Below are positions 1-15,100 of a stretch of DNA of 64,000 nt, in pieces. Made by a program: the position numbers and the translations under genes. This stretch comes from Asterias amurensis (lineage: Eukaryota; Echinodermata; Asteroidea; Forcipulatida; Asteriidae), in assembly GCF_032118995.1 (NCBI RefSeq), contig NC_092662.1, forward strand, positions 1-64,000. Direction: 5' to 3'. Position 1 is the first letter of the stretch, and every line of letters starts with the position of its first letter. Under the pieces are notes generated by a model. That model was given only the letters and a program-made list of their open reading frames with translations. It did not search any database and had not been told where the DNA came from.

Positions 1-3000
1 AACCCTAACCCTAACCCTAACCCTAACCCTAACCCTAACCCTAACCCTAACCCTAACCCTAACCCTAACCCTAACCCTAACCCTAACCCTAACCCTAACC
101 CTAACCCTAACCCTAACCCTAACCCTAACCCTAACCCTAACCCTAACCCTAACCCTAACCCTAACCCTAACCCTAACCCTAACCCTAACCCTAACCCTAA
201 CCCTAACCCTAACCCTAACCCTAACCCTAACCCTAACCCTAACCCTAACCCTAACCCTAACCCTAACCCTAACCCTAACCCTAACCCTAACCCTAACCCT
301 AACCCTAACCCTAACCCTAACCCTAACCCTAACCCTAACCCTAACCCTAACCCTAACCCTAACCCTAACCCTAACCCTAACCCTAACCCTAACCCTAACC
401 CTAACCCTAACCCTAACCCTAACCCTAACCCTAACCCTAACCCTAACCCTAACCCTAACCCTAACCCTAACCCTAACCCTAACCCTAACCCTAACCCTAA
501 CCCTAACCCTAACCCTAACCCTAACCCTAACCCTAACCCTAACCCTAACCCTAACCCTAACCCTAACCCTAACCCTAACCCTAACCCTAACCCTAACCCT
601 AACCCTAACCCTAACCCTAACCTCCTAACCCTAACCCTAACCCTAACCCTAACCCTAACCCTAACCCTAACCCTAACCCTAACCCTAACCCTAACCCTAA
701 CCCTAACCCTAACCCTAACCCTAACCCTAACCCTAACCCTAACCCTAACCCTAACCCTAACCCTAACCCTAACCCTAACCCTAACCCTAACCCTAACCCT
801 AACCCTAACCCTAACCCTAACCCTAACCCTAACCCTAACCCTAACCCTAACCCTAACCCTAACCCTAACCCTAACCCTAACCCTAACCCTAACCCTAACC
901 CTAACCCTAACCCTAACCCTAACCCTAACCCTAACCCTAACCCTAACCCTAACCCTAACCCTAACCCTAACCCTAACCCTAACCCTAACCCTAACCCTAA
1001 CCCTAACCCTAACCCTAACCCTAACCCTAACCCTAACCCTAACCCTAACCCTAACCCTAACCCTAACCCTAACCCTAACCCTAACCCTAACCCTAACCCT
1101 AACCCTAACCCTAACCCTAACCCTAACCCTAACCCTAACCCTAACCCTAACCCTAACCCTAACCCTAACCCTAACCCTAACCCTAACCCTAACCCTAACC
1201 CTAACCCTAACCCTAACCCTAACCCTAACCCTAACCCTAACCCTAACCCTAACCCTAACCCTAACCCTAACCCTAACCCTAACCCTAACCCTAACCCTAA
1301 CCCTAACCCTAACCCTAACCCTAACCCTAACCCTAACCCTAACCCTAACCCTAACCCTAACCCTAACCCTAACCCTAACCCTAACCCTAACCCTAACCCT
1401 AACCCTAACCCTAACCCTAACCCTAACCCTAACCCTAACCCTAACCCTAACCCTAACCCTAACCCTAACCCTAACCCTAACCCTAACCCTAACCCTAACC
1501 CTAACCCTAACCCTAACCCTAACCCTAACCCTAACCCTAACCCTAACCCTAACCCTAACCCTAACCCTAACCCTAACCCTAACCCTAACCCTAACCCTAA
1601 CCCTAACCCTAACCCTAACCCTAACCCTAACCCTAACCCTAACCCTAACCCTAACCCTAACCCTAACCCTAACCCTAACCCTAACCCTAACCCTAACCCT
1701 AACCCTAACCCTAACCCTAACCCTAACCCTAACCCTAACCCTAACCCTAACCCTAACCCTAACCCTAACCCTAACCCTAACCCTAACCCTAACCCTAACC
1801 CTAACCCTAACCCTAACCCTAACCCTAACCCTAACCCTAACCCTAACCCTAACCCTAACCCTAACCCTAACCCTAACCCTAACCCTAACCCTAACCCTAA
1901 CCCTAACCCTAACCCTAACCCTAACCCTAACCCTAACCCTAACCCTAACCCTAACCCTAACCCTAACCCTAACCCTAACCCTAACCCTAACCCTAACCCT
2001 AACCCTAACCCTAACCCTAACCCTAACCCTAACCCTAACCCTAACCCTAACCCTAACCCTAACCCTAACCCTAACCCTAACCCTAACCCTAACCCTAACC
2101 CTAACCCTAACCCTAACCCTAACCCTAACCCTAACCCTAACCCTAACCCTAACCCTAACCCTAACCCTAACCCTAACCCTAACCCTAACCCTAACCCTAA
2201 CCCTAACCCTAACCCTAACCCTAACCCTAACCCTAACCCTAACCCTAACCCTAACCCTAACCCTAACCCTAACCCTAACCCTAACCCTAACCCTAACCCT
2301 AACCCTAACCCTAACCCTAACCCTAACCCTAACCCTAACCCTAACCCTAACCCTAACCCTAACCCTAACCCTAACCCTAACCCTAACCCTAACCCTAACC
2401 CTAACCCTAACCCTAACCCTAACCCTAACCCTAACCCTAACCCTAACCCTAACCCTAACCCTAACCCTAACCCTAACCCTAACCCTAACCCTAACCCTAA
2501 CCCTAACCCTAACCCTAACCCTAACCCTAACCCTAACCCTAACCCTAACCCTAACCCTAACCCTAACCCTAACCCTAACCCTAACCCTAACCCTAACCCT
2601 AACCCTAACCCTAACCCTAACCCTAACCCTAACCCTAACCCTAACCCTAACCCTAACCCTAACCCTAACCCTAACCCTAACCCTAACCCTAACCCTAACC
2701 CTAACCCTAACCCTAACCCTAACCCTAACCCTAACCCTAACCCTAACCCTAACCCTAACCCTAACCCTAACCCTAACCCTAACCCTAACCCTAACCCTAA
2801 CCCTAACCCTAACCCTAACCCTAACCCTAACCCTAACCCTAACCCTAACCCTAACCCTAACCCTAACCCTAACCCTAACCCTAACCCTAACCCTAACCCT
2901 AACCCTAACCCTAACCCTAACCCTAACCCTAACCCTAACCCTAACCCTAACCCTAACCCTAACCCTAACCCTAACCCTAACCCTAACCCTAACCCTAACC

Positions 3001-5667
3001 CTAACCCTAACCCTAACCCTAACCCTAACCCTAACCCTAACCCTAACCCTAACCCTAACCCTAACCCTAACCCTAACCCTAACCCTAACCCTAACCCTAA
3101 CCCTAACCCTAACCCTAACCCTAACCCTAACCCTAACCCTAACCCTAACCCTAACCCTAACCCTAACCCTAACCCTAACCCTAACCCTAACCCTAACCCT
3201 AACCCTAACCCTAACCCTAACCCTAACCCTAACCCTAACCCTAACCCTAACCCTAACCCTAACCCTAACCCTAACCCTAACCCTAACCCTAACCCTAACC
3301 CTAACCCTAACCCTAACCCTAACCCTAACCCTAACCCTAACCCTAACCCTAACCCTAACCCTAACCCTAACCCTAACCCTAACCCTAACCCTAACCCTAA
3401 CCCTAACCCTAACCCTAACCCTAACCCTAACCCTAACCCTAACCCTAACCCTAACCCTAACCCTAACCCTAACCCTAACCCTAACCCTAACCCTAACCCT
3501 AACCCTAACCCTAACCCTAACCCTAACCCTAACCCTAACCCTAACCCTAACCCTAACCCTAACCCTAACCCTAACCCTAACCCTAACCCTAACCCTAACC
3601 CTAACCCTAACCCTAACCCTAACCCTAACCCTAACCCTAACCCTAACCCTAACCCTAACCCTAACCCTAACCCTAACCCTAACCCTAACCCTAACCCTAA
3701 CCCTAACCCTAACCCTAACCCTAACCCTAACCCTAACCCTAACCCTAACCCTAACCCTAACCCTAACCCTAACCCTAACCCTAACCCTAACCCTAACCCT
3801 AACCCTAACCCTAACCCTAACCCTAACCCTAACCCTAACCCTAACCCTAACCCTAACCCTAACCCTAACCCTAACCCTAACCCTAACCCTAACCCTAACC
3901 CTAACCCTAACCCTAACCCTAACCCTAACCCTAACCCTAACCCTAACCCTAACCCTAACCCTAACCCTAACCCTAACCCTAACCCTAACCCTAACCCTAA
4001 CCCTAACCCTAACCCTAACCCTAACCCTAACCCTAACCCTAACCCTAACCCTAACCCTAACCCTAACCCTAACCCTAACCCTAACCCTAACCCTAACCCT
4101 AACCCTAACCCTAACCCTAACCCTAACCCTAACCCTAACCCTAACCCTAACCCTAACCCTAACCCTAACCCTAACCCTAACCCTAACCCTAACCCTAACC
4201 CTAACCCTAACCCTAACCCTAACCCTAACCCTAACCCTAACCCTAACCCTAACCCTAACCCTAACCCTAACCCTAACCCTAACCCTAACCCTAACCCTAA
4301 CCCTAACCCTAACCCTAACCCTAACCCTAACCCTAACCCTAACCCTAACCCTAACCCTAACCCTAACCCTAACCCTAACCCTAACCCTAACCCTAACCCT
4401 AACCCTAACCCTAACCCTAACCCTAACCCTAACCCTAACCCTAACCCTAACCCTAACCCTAACCCTAACCCTAACCCTAACCCTAACCCTAACCCTAACC
4501 CTAACCCTAACCCTAACCCTAACCCTAACCCTAACCCTAACCCTAACCCTAACCCTAACCCTAACCCTAACCCTAACCCTAACCCTAACCCTAACCCTAA
4601 CCCTAACCCTAACCCTAACCCTAACCCTAACCCTAACCCTAACCCTAACCCTAACCCTAACCCTAACCCTAACCCTAACCCTAACCCTAACCCTAACCCT
4701 AACCCTAACCCTAACCCTAACCCTAACCCTAACCCTAACCCTAACCCTAACCCTAACCCTAACCCTAACCCTAACCCTAACCCTAACCCTAACCCTAACC
4801 CTAACCCTAACCCTAACCCTAACCCTAACCCTAACCCTAACCCTAACCCTAACCCTAACCCTAACCCTAACCCTAACCCTAACCCTAACCCTAACCCTAA
4901 CCCTAACCCTAACCCTAACCCTAACCCTAACCCTAACCCTAACCCTAACCCTAACCCTAACCCTAACCCTAACCCTAACCCTAACCCTAACCCTAACCCT
5001 AACCCTAACCCTAACCCTAACCCTAACCCTAACCCTAACCCTAACCCTAACCCTAACCCTAACCCTAACCCTAACCCTAACCCTAACCCTAACCCTAACC
5101 CTAACCCTAACCCTAACCCTAACCCTAACCCTAACCCTAACCCTAACCCTAACCCTAACCCTAACCCTAACCCTAACCCTAACCCTAACCCTAACCCTAA
5201 CCCTAACCCTAACCCTAACCCTAACCCTAACCCTAACCCTAACCCTAACCCTAACCCTAACCCTAACCCTAACCCTAACCCTAACCCTAACCCTAACCCT
5301 AACCCTAACCCTAACCCTAACCCTAACCCTAACCCTAACCCTAACCCTAACCCTAACCCTAACCCTAACCCTAACCCTAACCCTAACCCTAACCCTAACC
5401 CTAACCCTAACCCTAACCCTAACCCTAACCCTAACCCTAACCCTAACCCTAACCCTAACCCTAACCCTAACCCTAACCCTAACCCTAACCCTAACCCTAA
5501 CCCTAACCCTAACCCTAACCCTAACCCTAACCCTAACCCTAACCCTAACCCTAACCCTAACCCTAACCCTAACCCTAACCCTACCCTAACCCTAACCCTA
5601 ACCCTAACCCTAACCCTAACCCTAACCCTAACCCTAACCCTAACCCTAACCCTAACCCTAACCTAAC

Positions 5668-5698
<31 letters not shown>

Positions 5699-8076
5699 CC
5701 CTAACCCTAACCCTAACCCTAACCCTAACCCCTAACCCTAACCCTAACCCTAACCCTAACCCTAACCCTAACCCTAACCCTAACCCTAACCCTAACCCTA
5801 ACCCTAACCCTAACCCTAACCCTAACCCTAACCCTAACCCTAACCCTAACCCTAACCCTAACCTAACCCTAACCCTAACCCTAACCCTAACCCTAACCCT
5901 AACCCTAACCCTAACCCTAACCCTAACCCTAACCCTAACCCTAACCCTAACCCTAACCTAACCCTAACCCTAACCCTAACCCTAACCCTAACCCTAACCC
6001 TAACCTAACCCTAACCCTAACCCTAACCCTAACCCTAACCCTAACCTAACCCTAAACCCTAACCCTAACCCTAACCCTCTAACCCTAACCCTAACCCTAA
6101 CCCTAACCCTAACCCTAACCTAACCCTAACCCTAACCCTAACCCTAACCCTAACCCCTAACCCTAACCCTAACCCTAACCCTAACCCTAACCCTAACCCT
6201 AACCCTAACCCTAACCCTAACCCTAACCCTAACCCTACCCTAACCCTAACCCTAACCCTAACCCTAACCCTAACCCTAACCCTAACCCTAACCCTAACCC
6301 TAACCCTAACCCTAACCCTAACCCTAACCCTAACCCTAACCCTAACCCCTAACCCTAACCCTAACCCTAACCCTAACCCTAACCCTAACCCTAACCCTAA
6401 CCCTAACCCTAACCCTAACCCTAACCCTAACCCTAACCCTAACCCTAACCTAACCCTAACCCTAACCCTAACCCTAACCCTAACCCTAACCCTAACCCTA
6501 ACCCTAACCCTAACCCTAACCCTAACCCTAACCCTAACCTAACCCTAACCCTAACCCTAACCCTAACCCTAACCCTAACCCTAACCCTAACCCTAACCCT
6601 AACCCTAACCCTAACCCTAACCCTAACCCTAACCCCTAACCCTAACCCTAACCCTAACCCTAACCCTAACCCTAACCCTAACCCTAACCCTAACCCTAAC
6701 CCTAACCCTAACCCTAACCCTAACCCTAACCCTAACCCTAACCCTAACCCTAACCCTAACCCTAACCCTAACCCTAACCCTAACCCTAACCCTAACCCTA
6801 ACCCTAACCCTAACCCTAACCCTAACCCTAACCCTAACCCTAACCCTAACCCTAACCCTAACCCTAACCCTAACCCTAACCCTAACCCTAACCCTAACCC
6901 TAACCCTAACCCTAACCCTAACCCTAACCCTAACCCTAACCCTAACCCTAACCCTAACCCTAACCCTAACCCTAACCCTAACCCTAACCCTAACCCTAAC
7001 CCTAACCCTAACCCTAACCCTAACCCTAACCCTAACCCTAACCCTAACCCTAACCCTAACCCTAACCCTAACCCTAACCCTAACCCTAACCCTAACCCTA
7101 ACCCTAACCCTAACCCTAACCCTAACCCTAACCCTAACCCTAACCCTAACCCTAACCCTAACCCTAACCCTAACCCTAACCCTAACCCTAACCCTAACCC
7201 TAACCCTAACCCTAACCCTAACCCTAACCCTAACCCTAACCCTAACCCTAACCCTAACCCTAACCCTAACCCTAACCCTAACCCTAACCCTAACCCTAAC
7301 CCTAACCCTAACCCTAACCCTAACCCTAACCCTAACCCTAACCCTAACCCTAACCCTAACCCTAACCCTAACCCTAACCCTAACCCTAACCCTAACCCTA
7401 ACCCTAACCCTAACCCTAACCCTAACCCTAACCCTAACCCTAACCCTAACCCTAACCCTAACCCTAACCCTAACCCTAACCCTAACCCTAACCCTAACCC
7501 TAACCCTAACCCTAACCCTAACCCTAACCCTAACCCTAACCCTAACCCTAACCCTAACCCTAACCCTAACCCTAACCCTAACCCTAACCCTAACCCTAAC
7601 CCTAACCCTAACCCTAACCCTAACCCTAACCCTAACCCTAACCCTAACCCTAACCCTAACCCTAACCCTAACCCTAACCCTAACCCTAACCCTAACCCTA
7701 ACCCTAACCCTAACCCTAACCCTAACCCTAACCCTAACCCTAACCCTAACCCTAACCCTAACCCTAACCCTAACCCTAACCCTAACCCTAACCCTAACCC
7801 TAACCCTAACCCTAACCCTAACCCTAACCCTAACCCTAACCCTAACCCTAACCCTAACCCTAACCCTAACCCTAACCCTAACCCTAACCCTAACCCTAAC
7901 CCTAACCCTAACCCTAACCCTAACCCTAACCCTAACCCTAACCCTAACCCTAACCCTAACCCTAACCCTAACCCTAACCCTAACCCTAACCCTAACCCTA
8001 ACCCTAACCCTAACCCTAACCCTAACCCTAACCCTAACCCTAACCCTAACCCTAACCCTAACCCTAACCCTAACCC
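1..8076. repeat. Chromosome-end telomere, (CCCTAA)n
   Basis: The sequence starts directly in CCCTAA repeats and continues for about 1,345 units. In this orientation the G-rich TTAGGG strand runs toward base 1, as expected at a left chromosome end with the metazoan-type telomere. The array is essentially perfect from 1 to about 5580 (one small slip near 620), irregular from about 5581 to 6635 (units with a missing or extra C or A), and perfect again from about 6636 to 8076. Long open frames inside it are only Gly-Leu or Arg-Val dipeptide translations of the repeat. Confidence 0.99.
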
Positions 8077-8400
8077 ATGCTCTGTACACAAGGTATTGGT
8101 GTTGATGGACCAATGATATGACAATATTCATATGCACCATAGCTTTGTAGGAAAGGTAGTGGCATTGGTGGACTCGTGATATGAAAATATTCCTGTGCAC
8201 ACACAGTACGGTGAATGATGAACCCACGATATTTTTATATAGCAATATTCCTGTGCACTATAGTTTTGTACACAAGATATTGACTTTGCTGAACCCGTTA
8301 CATGGCAATATTCCTGAACCCCATGCTTTGTACAACGTACGGACTTATATGGACCAGTGATATGGCAATAATCCTGTTACCTATTGCTTGTACACAGTCT
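8077..8400. repeat. Degenerate subtelomeric tandem repeat, ~62-bp unit
   Basis: Directly at the telomere edge, a unit built around a 'CCATGCTTTGTACACAAG' block, a 'TGGACCAGTGATATG' block and 'GCAATATTCCTG' recurs about five times. Units begin near 8077, 8137, 8200, 8259, 8320 and (partial) 8381. Copies have diverged by substitutions and small indels. This looks like a telomere-associated satellite remnant. No coding potential is seen. Confidence 0.8.
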
Positions 8401-9040
8401 AGAAGTCTACGTTGTAACACACCATTAAAAATTAATTATTTTTCGAAGAAGCTAGTTCTACAAAGTTTAATTTACACAAGAGCGCCCTCTGTGGCGAAGC
8501 ATTATATGCAAATAGCACCAGTACATAGGAGAAAACGGAGCGTTTAGCTCATAAAAATATTCTATACTAAAGAGATTTGAGAGCCCCCTAAAAGTGTTTT
8601 GGTGTAAAAATGTTGCCCAATTTGAATCTGGGGGTTGGTGACTTCCAACTTGACGTATTCTGGATGACATAGGCCTTCAACTAAATGGTCCTATTTGATG
8701 ACAGGTGTAGGGTCATTTTCAAGATTGATGCTTGCGGACGTTTTGAAAATTAGACCTGTGAAGGGGTGTTTTGGAGGGAGAATAACTCGACGGGCCCAGG
8801 GACTACCCATTTAAAATTGAGCAGAGAATAAAAGTTCAATAGTCAATCAATAATTTTCCCTTTCAAGTCAAAAGCTGTGAGACTTTTAAGTATTTTTTGT
8901 GTATTTTTTAATATTTAGCATTTTGCACTGTGTCCCATGGGAGATTATTTGTTGGAGTGTACCCATAAAATTGGTTTCACCGAAATGCATCGGATACCCA
9001 GACGTCTTCCTGTATCATGTTTATGGTGTTAATATAGGAG
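8401..9040. other. Subtelomeric to promoter spacer, no gene seen
   Basis: This AT-rich stretch lies between the subtelomeric repeat and the eIF3g promoter. It holds short open frames only, none with recognisable features. A CTCF-core-like string (CAGAGGGCGC on the minus strand) lies at 8482-8491. I see no RNA gene. Confidence 0.6.
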
Positions 9041-9095
9041 TGACGTCACGACATGACTACTTATAAACCACGCTCATCCTTTTCGCGCTGTCGTC
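9041..9095 (+). promoter_or_regulatory. Candidate eIF3g promoter: CRE, TATA-like box, TOP-like start
   Basis: A full palindromic cAMP-response element TGACGTCA lies at 9041-9048. It is followed by TTATAAA at 9061-9067 and a pyrimidine tract (TCATCCTTTTC, about 9075-9085) that resembles a 5' terminal oligopyrimidine start. The ATG of eIF3g is at 9131. TOP-type starts are common on translation-factor genes, which fits. The TATA-to-pyrimidine spacing is shorter than the usual 30 bp, so the exact start site is unsure. Confidence 0.55.
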
Positions 9096-9130
9096 GTCGT
9101 ATCGAACAGAAATTGTGAAAACTGCACAAT

Positions 9131-12100
9131 ATGCCGACTGCAGACACGTAAGTGAAACACATTTTACTCAAAAAGGAACTGTAGTACCTAGTTCTTAAGA
9201 AATTACTGCAAATTATTTGTGTGCACTCTTATCCCTTTTTTACAGATCCAAGCCGATTAGCTGGGCCGATCAAGTCGAGGCCGGTGAACAGGGTAAGTCA
9301 TGCTTCAGAAAAATTACATTTCCTTTTTAAATGTGTTTAACCAGTTACGGGAAAAATTGTAATTCTGTTATTTTCTTCTTCCTTGCCCAATTGTCGTGAA
9401 AGTATATGAGAATATTAACCAAGAGAAAAGTGGTGGCAGGATTAGGGAAACTATCATGGGACTTAAAATTACAATGTTAACAAATAATAAACAAAGTGCA
9501 GATTTTGGCTTATAATATTTAAAAATCCAATTTCTTGCCCCGTTCTAAATCTAATTTTTAAATCCTCAATTGTGAAACATTGCCATTGACAATTAAAATT
9601 ACATGTATTTAATTTTATGTAGAAAGTTCAATAAAATAACCTCACTAGTTTCTCGTCGGGGTTCATATGTGGTTTTGGCCCGCCCACATAAAAAATTCAT
9701 TATTGAATTTGAAATATTTAATAACAATTTTGCAAATAAGTTGTTAAAAAAAATATTAAAACGTGTATCGTAGCGTCATACGTTATCGACCCTCGTATGT
9801 TTTTAGTCCCCAACTTTGATTCACGTTTAACGCGAGATTGTGCAAGCTGCACCGGTGACAGAAGCTTTGCAGTTTACTCACGGTCTGTATTTTCATCAAG
9901 CTTAATCATGCTGAGAATAAAGTTTTCTGTCGTTGGTTATGCTCAAGTATTTATAAAATTATTGATTTTTGGTACTAATCACTAGTCCATTATAGCCAAC
10001 ATTCAAATGAGTCAAAGAAACATCATCCAACCTCGAAGATTCAAAACAAAATTACTATCTGCTAGATTGAGTTTCATTCTGCTTTAGTCACTAGATGGAT
10101 CACGTAAGGTGGTTACTATTTGGGATTCTATGGTGTGCAAATGTGGGGAAAATAATAAAAATATTTTAAGTGAAAATGACAAAAAAACTTTTTTATTTAT
10201 TTACTGCATACTGTAATAAATTTGGATAAGCGTAATAAATATTAAGTCTACCTTAAAGAGAAAATATCATAGATTGGTTTCTTATCTCCTTAAACCAAAC
10301 ATTACTGGTCTGAAATTTGGGAAAACAGATTTTTATGAAGTGTGTGTGCTTCAAGGGGTGTGGGGTGTTTTACTTTCATGCCTTATGATATCTCTGGATT
10401 CTAATATAGTGGCCATAATGCCTTGGGACAAAAATGTAATTTAATTTGTTAAGTAGTAATTGAATAATATTTTTGATTTATTTTGCACGTCATACTAGCT
10501 TCTGAATATTCAATAAAATACCAACCAATGAAAGGTGTGAAAACATATGACGTTGCTCCAATGTCGTGCATGCATAAGCACTCTAAATGGCGGACTGTCT
10601 CTCGCTACATTAAACCAAAACTTTAATAATTTCAACACACCATGAAGTGTAAGTATTATTGTTAAAAAATTTGATAGATGATTTGAAAAGAAAATATTTA
10701 GTTTTTGATTGTGAAAAGTTTTCCTGTTATCCTACTGAAAACACATGACACCAGGATATATTTATAGTGCATACTATTGACACATTTCAATGAACTTGCT
10801 AGCATTTCCCCATGACCTGTAGTTAAGCGGACTGTTAATGTTGGTTTTAATAATACATTAAAGTTAATAATAATAGTAATCCCTCACAATATGCATATAA
10901 ACAACACATTAATTCAAAACGCTAAACTTGGTGTTACACAAACAACAATTGGACGTGATATGATGAATAATTGATAATCAATAATTATCTGAGGATTTTT
11001 TAACAGTATAATAAGTTAATTACTTTTAAACTTGTGATGCACTTTGGTAACTTCGATTTTACTTGTGGAGTCGTACTGGCCAAAGATGTTGTTGATGTGA
11101 GGGTTAGCCATATTCAAGAATAATTAAGTTTTGAAATTGCTTTATTTTACTATATTCTGATGTTAAACAGGCCAGCATGTTCCTGAAGGCGAGGTGATTC
11201 ACGATGGAAATACCAAGAAAGTTATTGACTTCAAACGCAACGATGAGGGGAAACTGATCAAGGTATTAACCCTCCTACTTTGTAACCATTCAACATCATC
11301 CAATTAACGTCCAATCAAGAACTCGTCGCTATGGTTTTATTCCCTTATATGAATGTAAAGTTCACAAATAGTTTATTTCACTTTTTGTTAAACCACAGAA
11401 GTCACTGATGCATTGCAATCATTTTTCGTGCAATTTTGTTTTCAGATTGTGAGGACCTTCAAAATTGAGAAACGGAAAACATCCAAGTCCATCGCAATGA
11501 GGAAGGTATGATTGAGGAGTGTGTTGTGTCTTATAGAATCAACCTTACTATTGTTGGGCTTTTATACTTGGGCTAATCCTAGCTATACTTACACCGATTG
11601 AACTGTAGTTGGGCAGAATGGCTGCATTGAGGCAGTAATCCCTATTGAGGGAAGTGTGAATGTTACAGAGGCAAACCTGCTTAGAATCCCATCTCTTCAT
11701 TTTGATATCCCTTTAGAAAGTCTGATTTACAGGCATGTGTGGGTTTTTTTCAGAATGTTTTCTGGAATTCATGATTTTCTCAATGTGAGCTTTCAAGTTT
11801 TTTTGAAAGAGGTAAAGGCAGTCACCAAAGAAAGAAAGAAAAATTCCACAGTGTGGCCAAAGCTGTAGTTTGTATTTCAGGTGATGCATAGAGTCCTGAA
11901 TTTGTAAAGCTCCTGAATTTGTAACATCTAGTAACTTATGGGGAAAACCTTCATTAAGGAACCATTGTTAGGGAATTGTCTTATTTATTGCCGAGAAGAT
12001 AATTATAATATTTATAGTGTGTTTTTTAAAGTGCTTGTTTAACACCCCTAGGGGCGTATCAATGCACTAAATTCTGTTCCCTGCAAGGTTTGTGGAGCTA

Positions 12101-15100
12101 CATTTTGAACTATGAGACCTTTTCGTCTTAAATATGTTTAGTCTGCCAGAGTGAATATTATTATGTAGTCATCTTTACTTCTAATTTTGTCTTCCAACAG
12201 GCACTGCCAAAGTTTGGGCTAGCCACTAATGACGGAGAGGGTCCAAGCGTAACAACCACAAGTATAGCTGATGATGTCTTCATGGCCTTCATTTCCTCTA
12301 AGGATGTAAGTTCAAAGATAACATGTTCAAAAACAAGCATCTTAAGTCTTTCAGTGGCAAGGTCATACCTGTACAATTGTTTTATTTTATCAGACATAGC
12401 TGCCAACTGGTACGCATTTATCATATTTCATACGGAATTCAAACGAGAATACGGATGTATGAATATGCATCCAAAAATACAGATCTTGGGGAAATACGAT
12501 TCTGTCGACACGATTCCATCAACACACACACAGACATCGTTATAAATTTTACTATTTCACTTTGCGTATGACAATAAATGAAAGAAACATTGAATTGAGC
12601 ATTAGAGGGCGTTTCATAACAGAATGCGATACACAGATATATAACTATGGAAATCAACGTCTGGATAGTGTAGGTTTGACAGCAACTGACTATACTCCAA
12701 ACCATGAGCAAAATCTGCAAAAACCCACTAAATGTCTGTGATGCGATAGCGCAATAATAACGCCCTTAGTAATGCTATAGCTTACAAAACAGTTTCAAAC
12801 ACTTTGACAAAAGACCACACACAGCAATATCGTAACTGGTCAACATGCACAGTCAGTCGACAGCATGATCAACCTTTAGCCACGAGTTCCGTGGGAATTT
12901 AAGCGTGTTTATGACAAACTTCATACGATGCAAGTTCATTCTACAAAAATGATCATTTTAGGATTTCTGGATGAACAAGAAAGAGTATTTTGTTGTATAA
13001 TTTAAGATTCTTCCTACTTGATTTTGTTTGCTTGTATTTTTTTGTGCAGCGTTAATCCATTTTTAACGGGAATTCCAAGGGAGGTTTTGCTCTTACTTCT
13101 TGCCCTCCCCCCCCACGATAAAACAAATAAAATAAAAAATATTGGTCTCACATGTTTTTCTTACCTTTTTTTAAATGTGTTAGTATTTTTCCCCTGTGTG
13201 ATTGTGGTCTCCCTATTTTATACATGTAGTTGATCAGCCCATGAGCTTGTTGGGAAGTTTGTTCTATTATGTGTAGTGCTATTGTGTGTGTGTAGTGTGT
13301 GTAGTGTGTGTAGTAGCTACTAGTTTTACCCCTCTCTGTGAGTTTGTGTAGATTCTTTTGTTTCTTTTTAAAATTGGGTATCTATTGTTGTAGGATCTGA
13401 AAGCCATGGTAGCTTAGTTATAAAACATAAATAATAGAACCTTCTGTCTCTGTGCTTTTTCCTTTAGTCAATATTGTATTGTTAGTTAGAAAGTGGTAGT
13501 TAAGTCGCTGGAGTGTGAACTGAAATTAGAGTACATGTGGGAAGTAACAAATTTGACTGTGAGACAGATAGCTGGAGATATTCTAGAGCGGAAGACGTGA
13601 GATTGAGAGTTGGCCGGAGTTAAAACCTCTGTATAGGCAGCCTTTCAGAAGTAAAATATCCAGTGCCGCTTGGTATTTTCAGCCTCCCTCTATTTAGTTG
13701 TGCTGTAATTCTATTATACAATCATGATTGTTAATGTACTCAAAAAGTTTCACAGATCGTAGTTGTACGACCCATGATATACATGTTGTCACAAGAGGGC
13801 ATTATCACTCAGTAAATACTATTGACTTTGGGATGAACCAATGCAACAACACAAAACAGCAAGATTCATTTTGTTGCACTTTTGTCATGTATACGTGTGT
13901 TGTATATGATATATGTGGGTTTTTTTATACTTGATTTTAAAAAGCTGTGCATTTTAGGTTCAAAATGCAAAATATTTCAGCGGGCACTAAAAGAGTCAAA
14001 AACGGGCTCTTAAAACTTGAGCATCCTGAAAAGAAACTTTCTATTAAATTTACATTTTTTCTGAATGATAGGATATGGGTACCACGCAGGACGACGATGC
14101 CCTGAAGAAGCTCCAGAGCCAACGTCTGGTGATGTGCCGTGTCTGCAAGGGAGACCATTGGACCACCAAGTGTCCCTACAAAGACTCATTGGAACCCCTC
14201 CAAGAGAAGCTGCTCCAAGGGGGAGCGGAGGCGGGGGCAGAGACACCCGAAGATAGTAAGGGTGTTTTACAATTTAATCCATATTTGTCTATTACAAAAA
14301 GGGCTGTATGTGCCAAAGCGCCTGCACATTCACTTATTGTTTAACACATCTGGAAACATTTATCCATTAAAATAGTGTAATCACTGACAGAAACACTTTG
14401 TATCATACCGTTGAAAAAAGGACAACATTCTCTCTATTATGAAGTCAAACTCAAAGTCAGTGCTCTTATCCACTCAGCCACATTGATTGGTTGATTGATT
14501 GAAAGTTTCCTTGTTTGATTGAATAATTAATTGATTTAATACGCTATTACACAGGTGCAGAGGCTGCCAAAGCACCAGCCGGTGGTGGTGGTGGTGGTGG
14601 GTCAGGCAAGTACATCCCTCCGAGTGCCAGAGATACATCAGGACAACGAAGAGTTGCCCCTATGGATTCCAAGAGAGGTTTGTACTTTTAACCCACAATC
14701 TTAACCCCAATCGATCTTACCTTAGTATCAATCTTAATTGTTGAGCACTATGGTGATACTGACTCATCTTAAATACAAATTTGTGTGGTTTGCTAAAATG
14801 GGCCCAGAAGTCCTATTCTTTGATTTGCTTCTCTGTTGTTGAAAATGCTGACCTAAGAACCTTGTTGAAATCAGTCACTCCAGGGGTGACCAAGAGATGG
14901 AAATGCCATCATTTAATATCTCCTACAATTTGATCCTAATTTTGGACATTTTTTTATATTTTCTACTCTGCCAAGGTATAGATTTTTAGAATTCAAGAGA
15001 TTTTACAGTCCTTAAAACAACTGTCCCGCTTATTGACCACTGCTTGGGTGGAGAATAGGATATCAGCCAGGACTACTACTTTCTCTCAGTGGATCAATGG

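Noticed and set aside
6445..8245. Two minus-strand open frames of more than 500 codons (Gly-Leu and Arg-Val dipeptides)
   Set aside because: They are translations of perfect TTAGGG repeats, with no codon structure beyond the 6-bp unit.
12282..12720. Several 80-93-codon open frames on both strands
   Set aside because: They lie at the border and inside intron 5 of eIF3g and lack any recognised feature; part is a shadow of exon 5.
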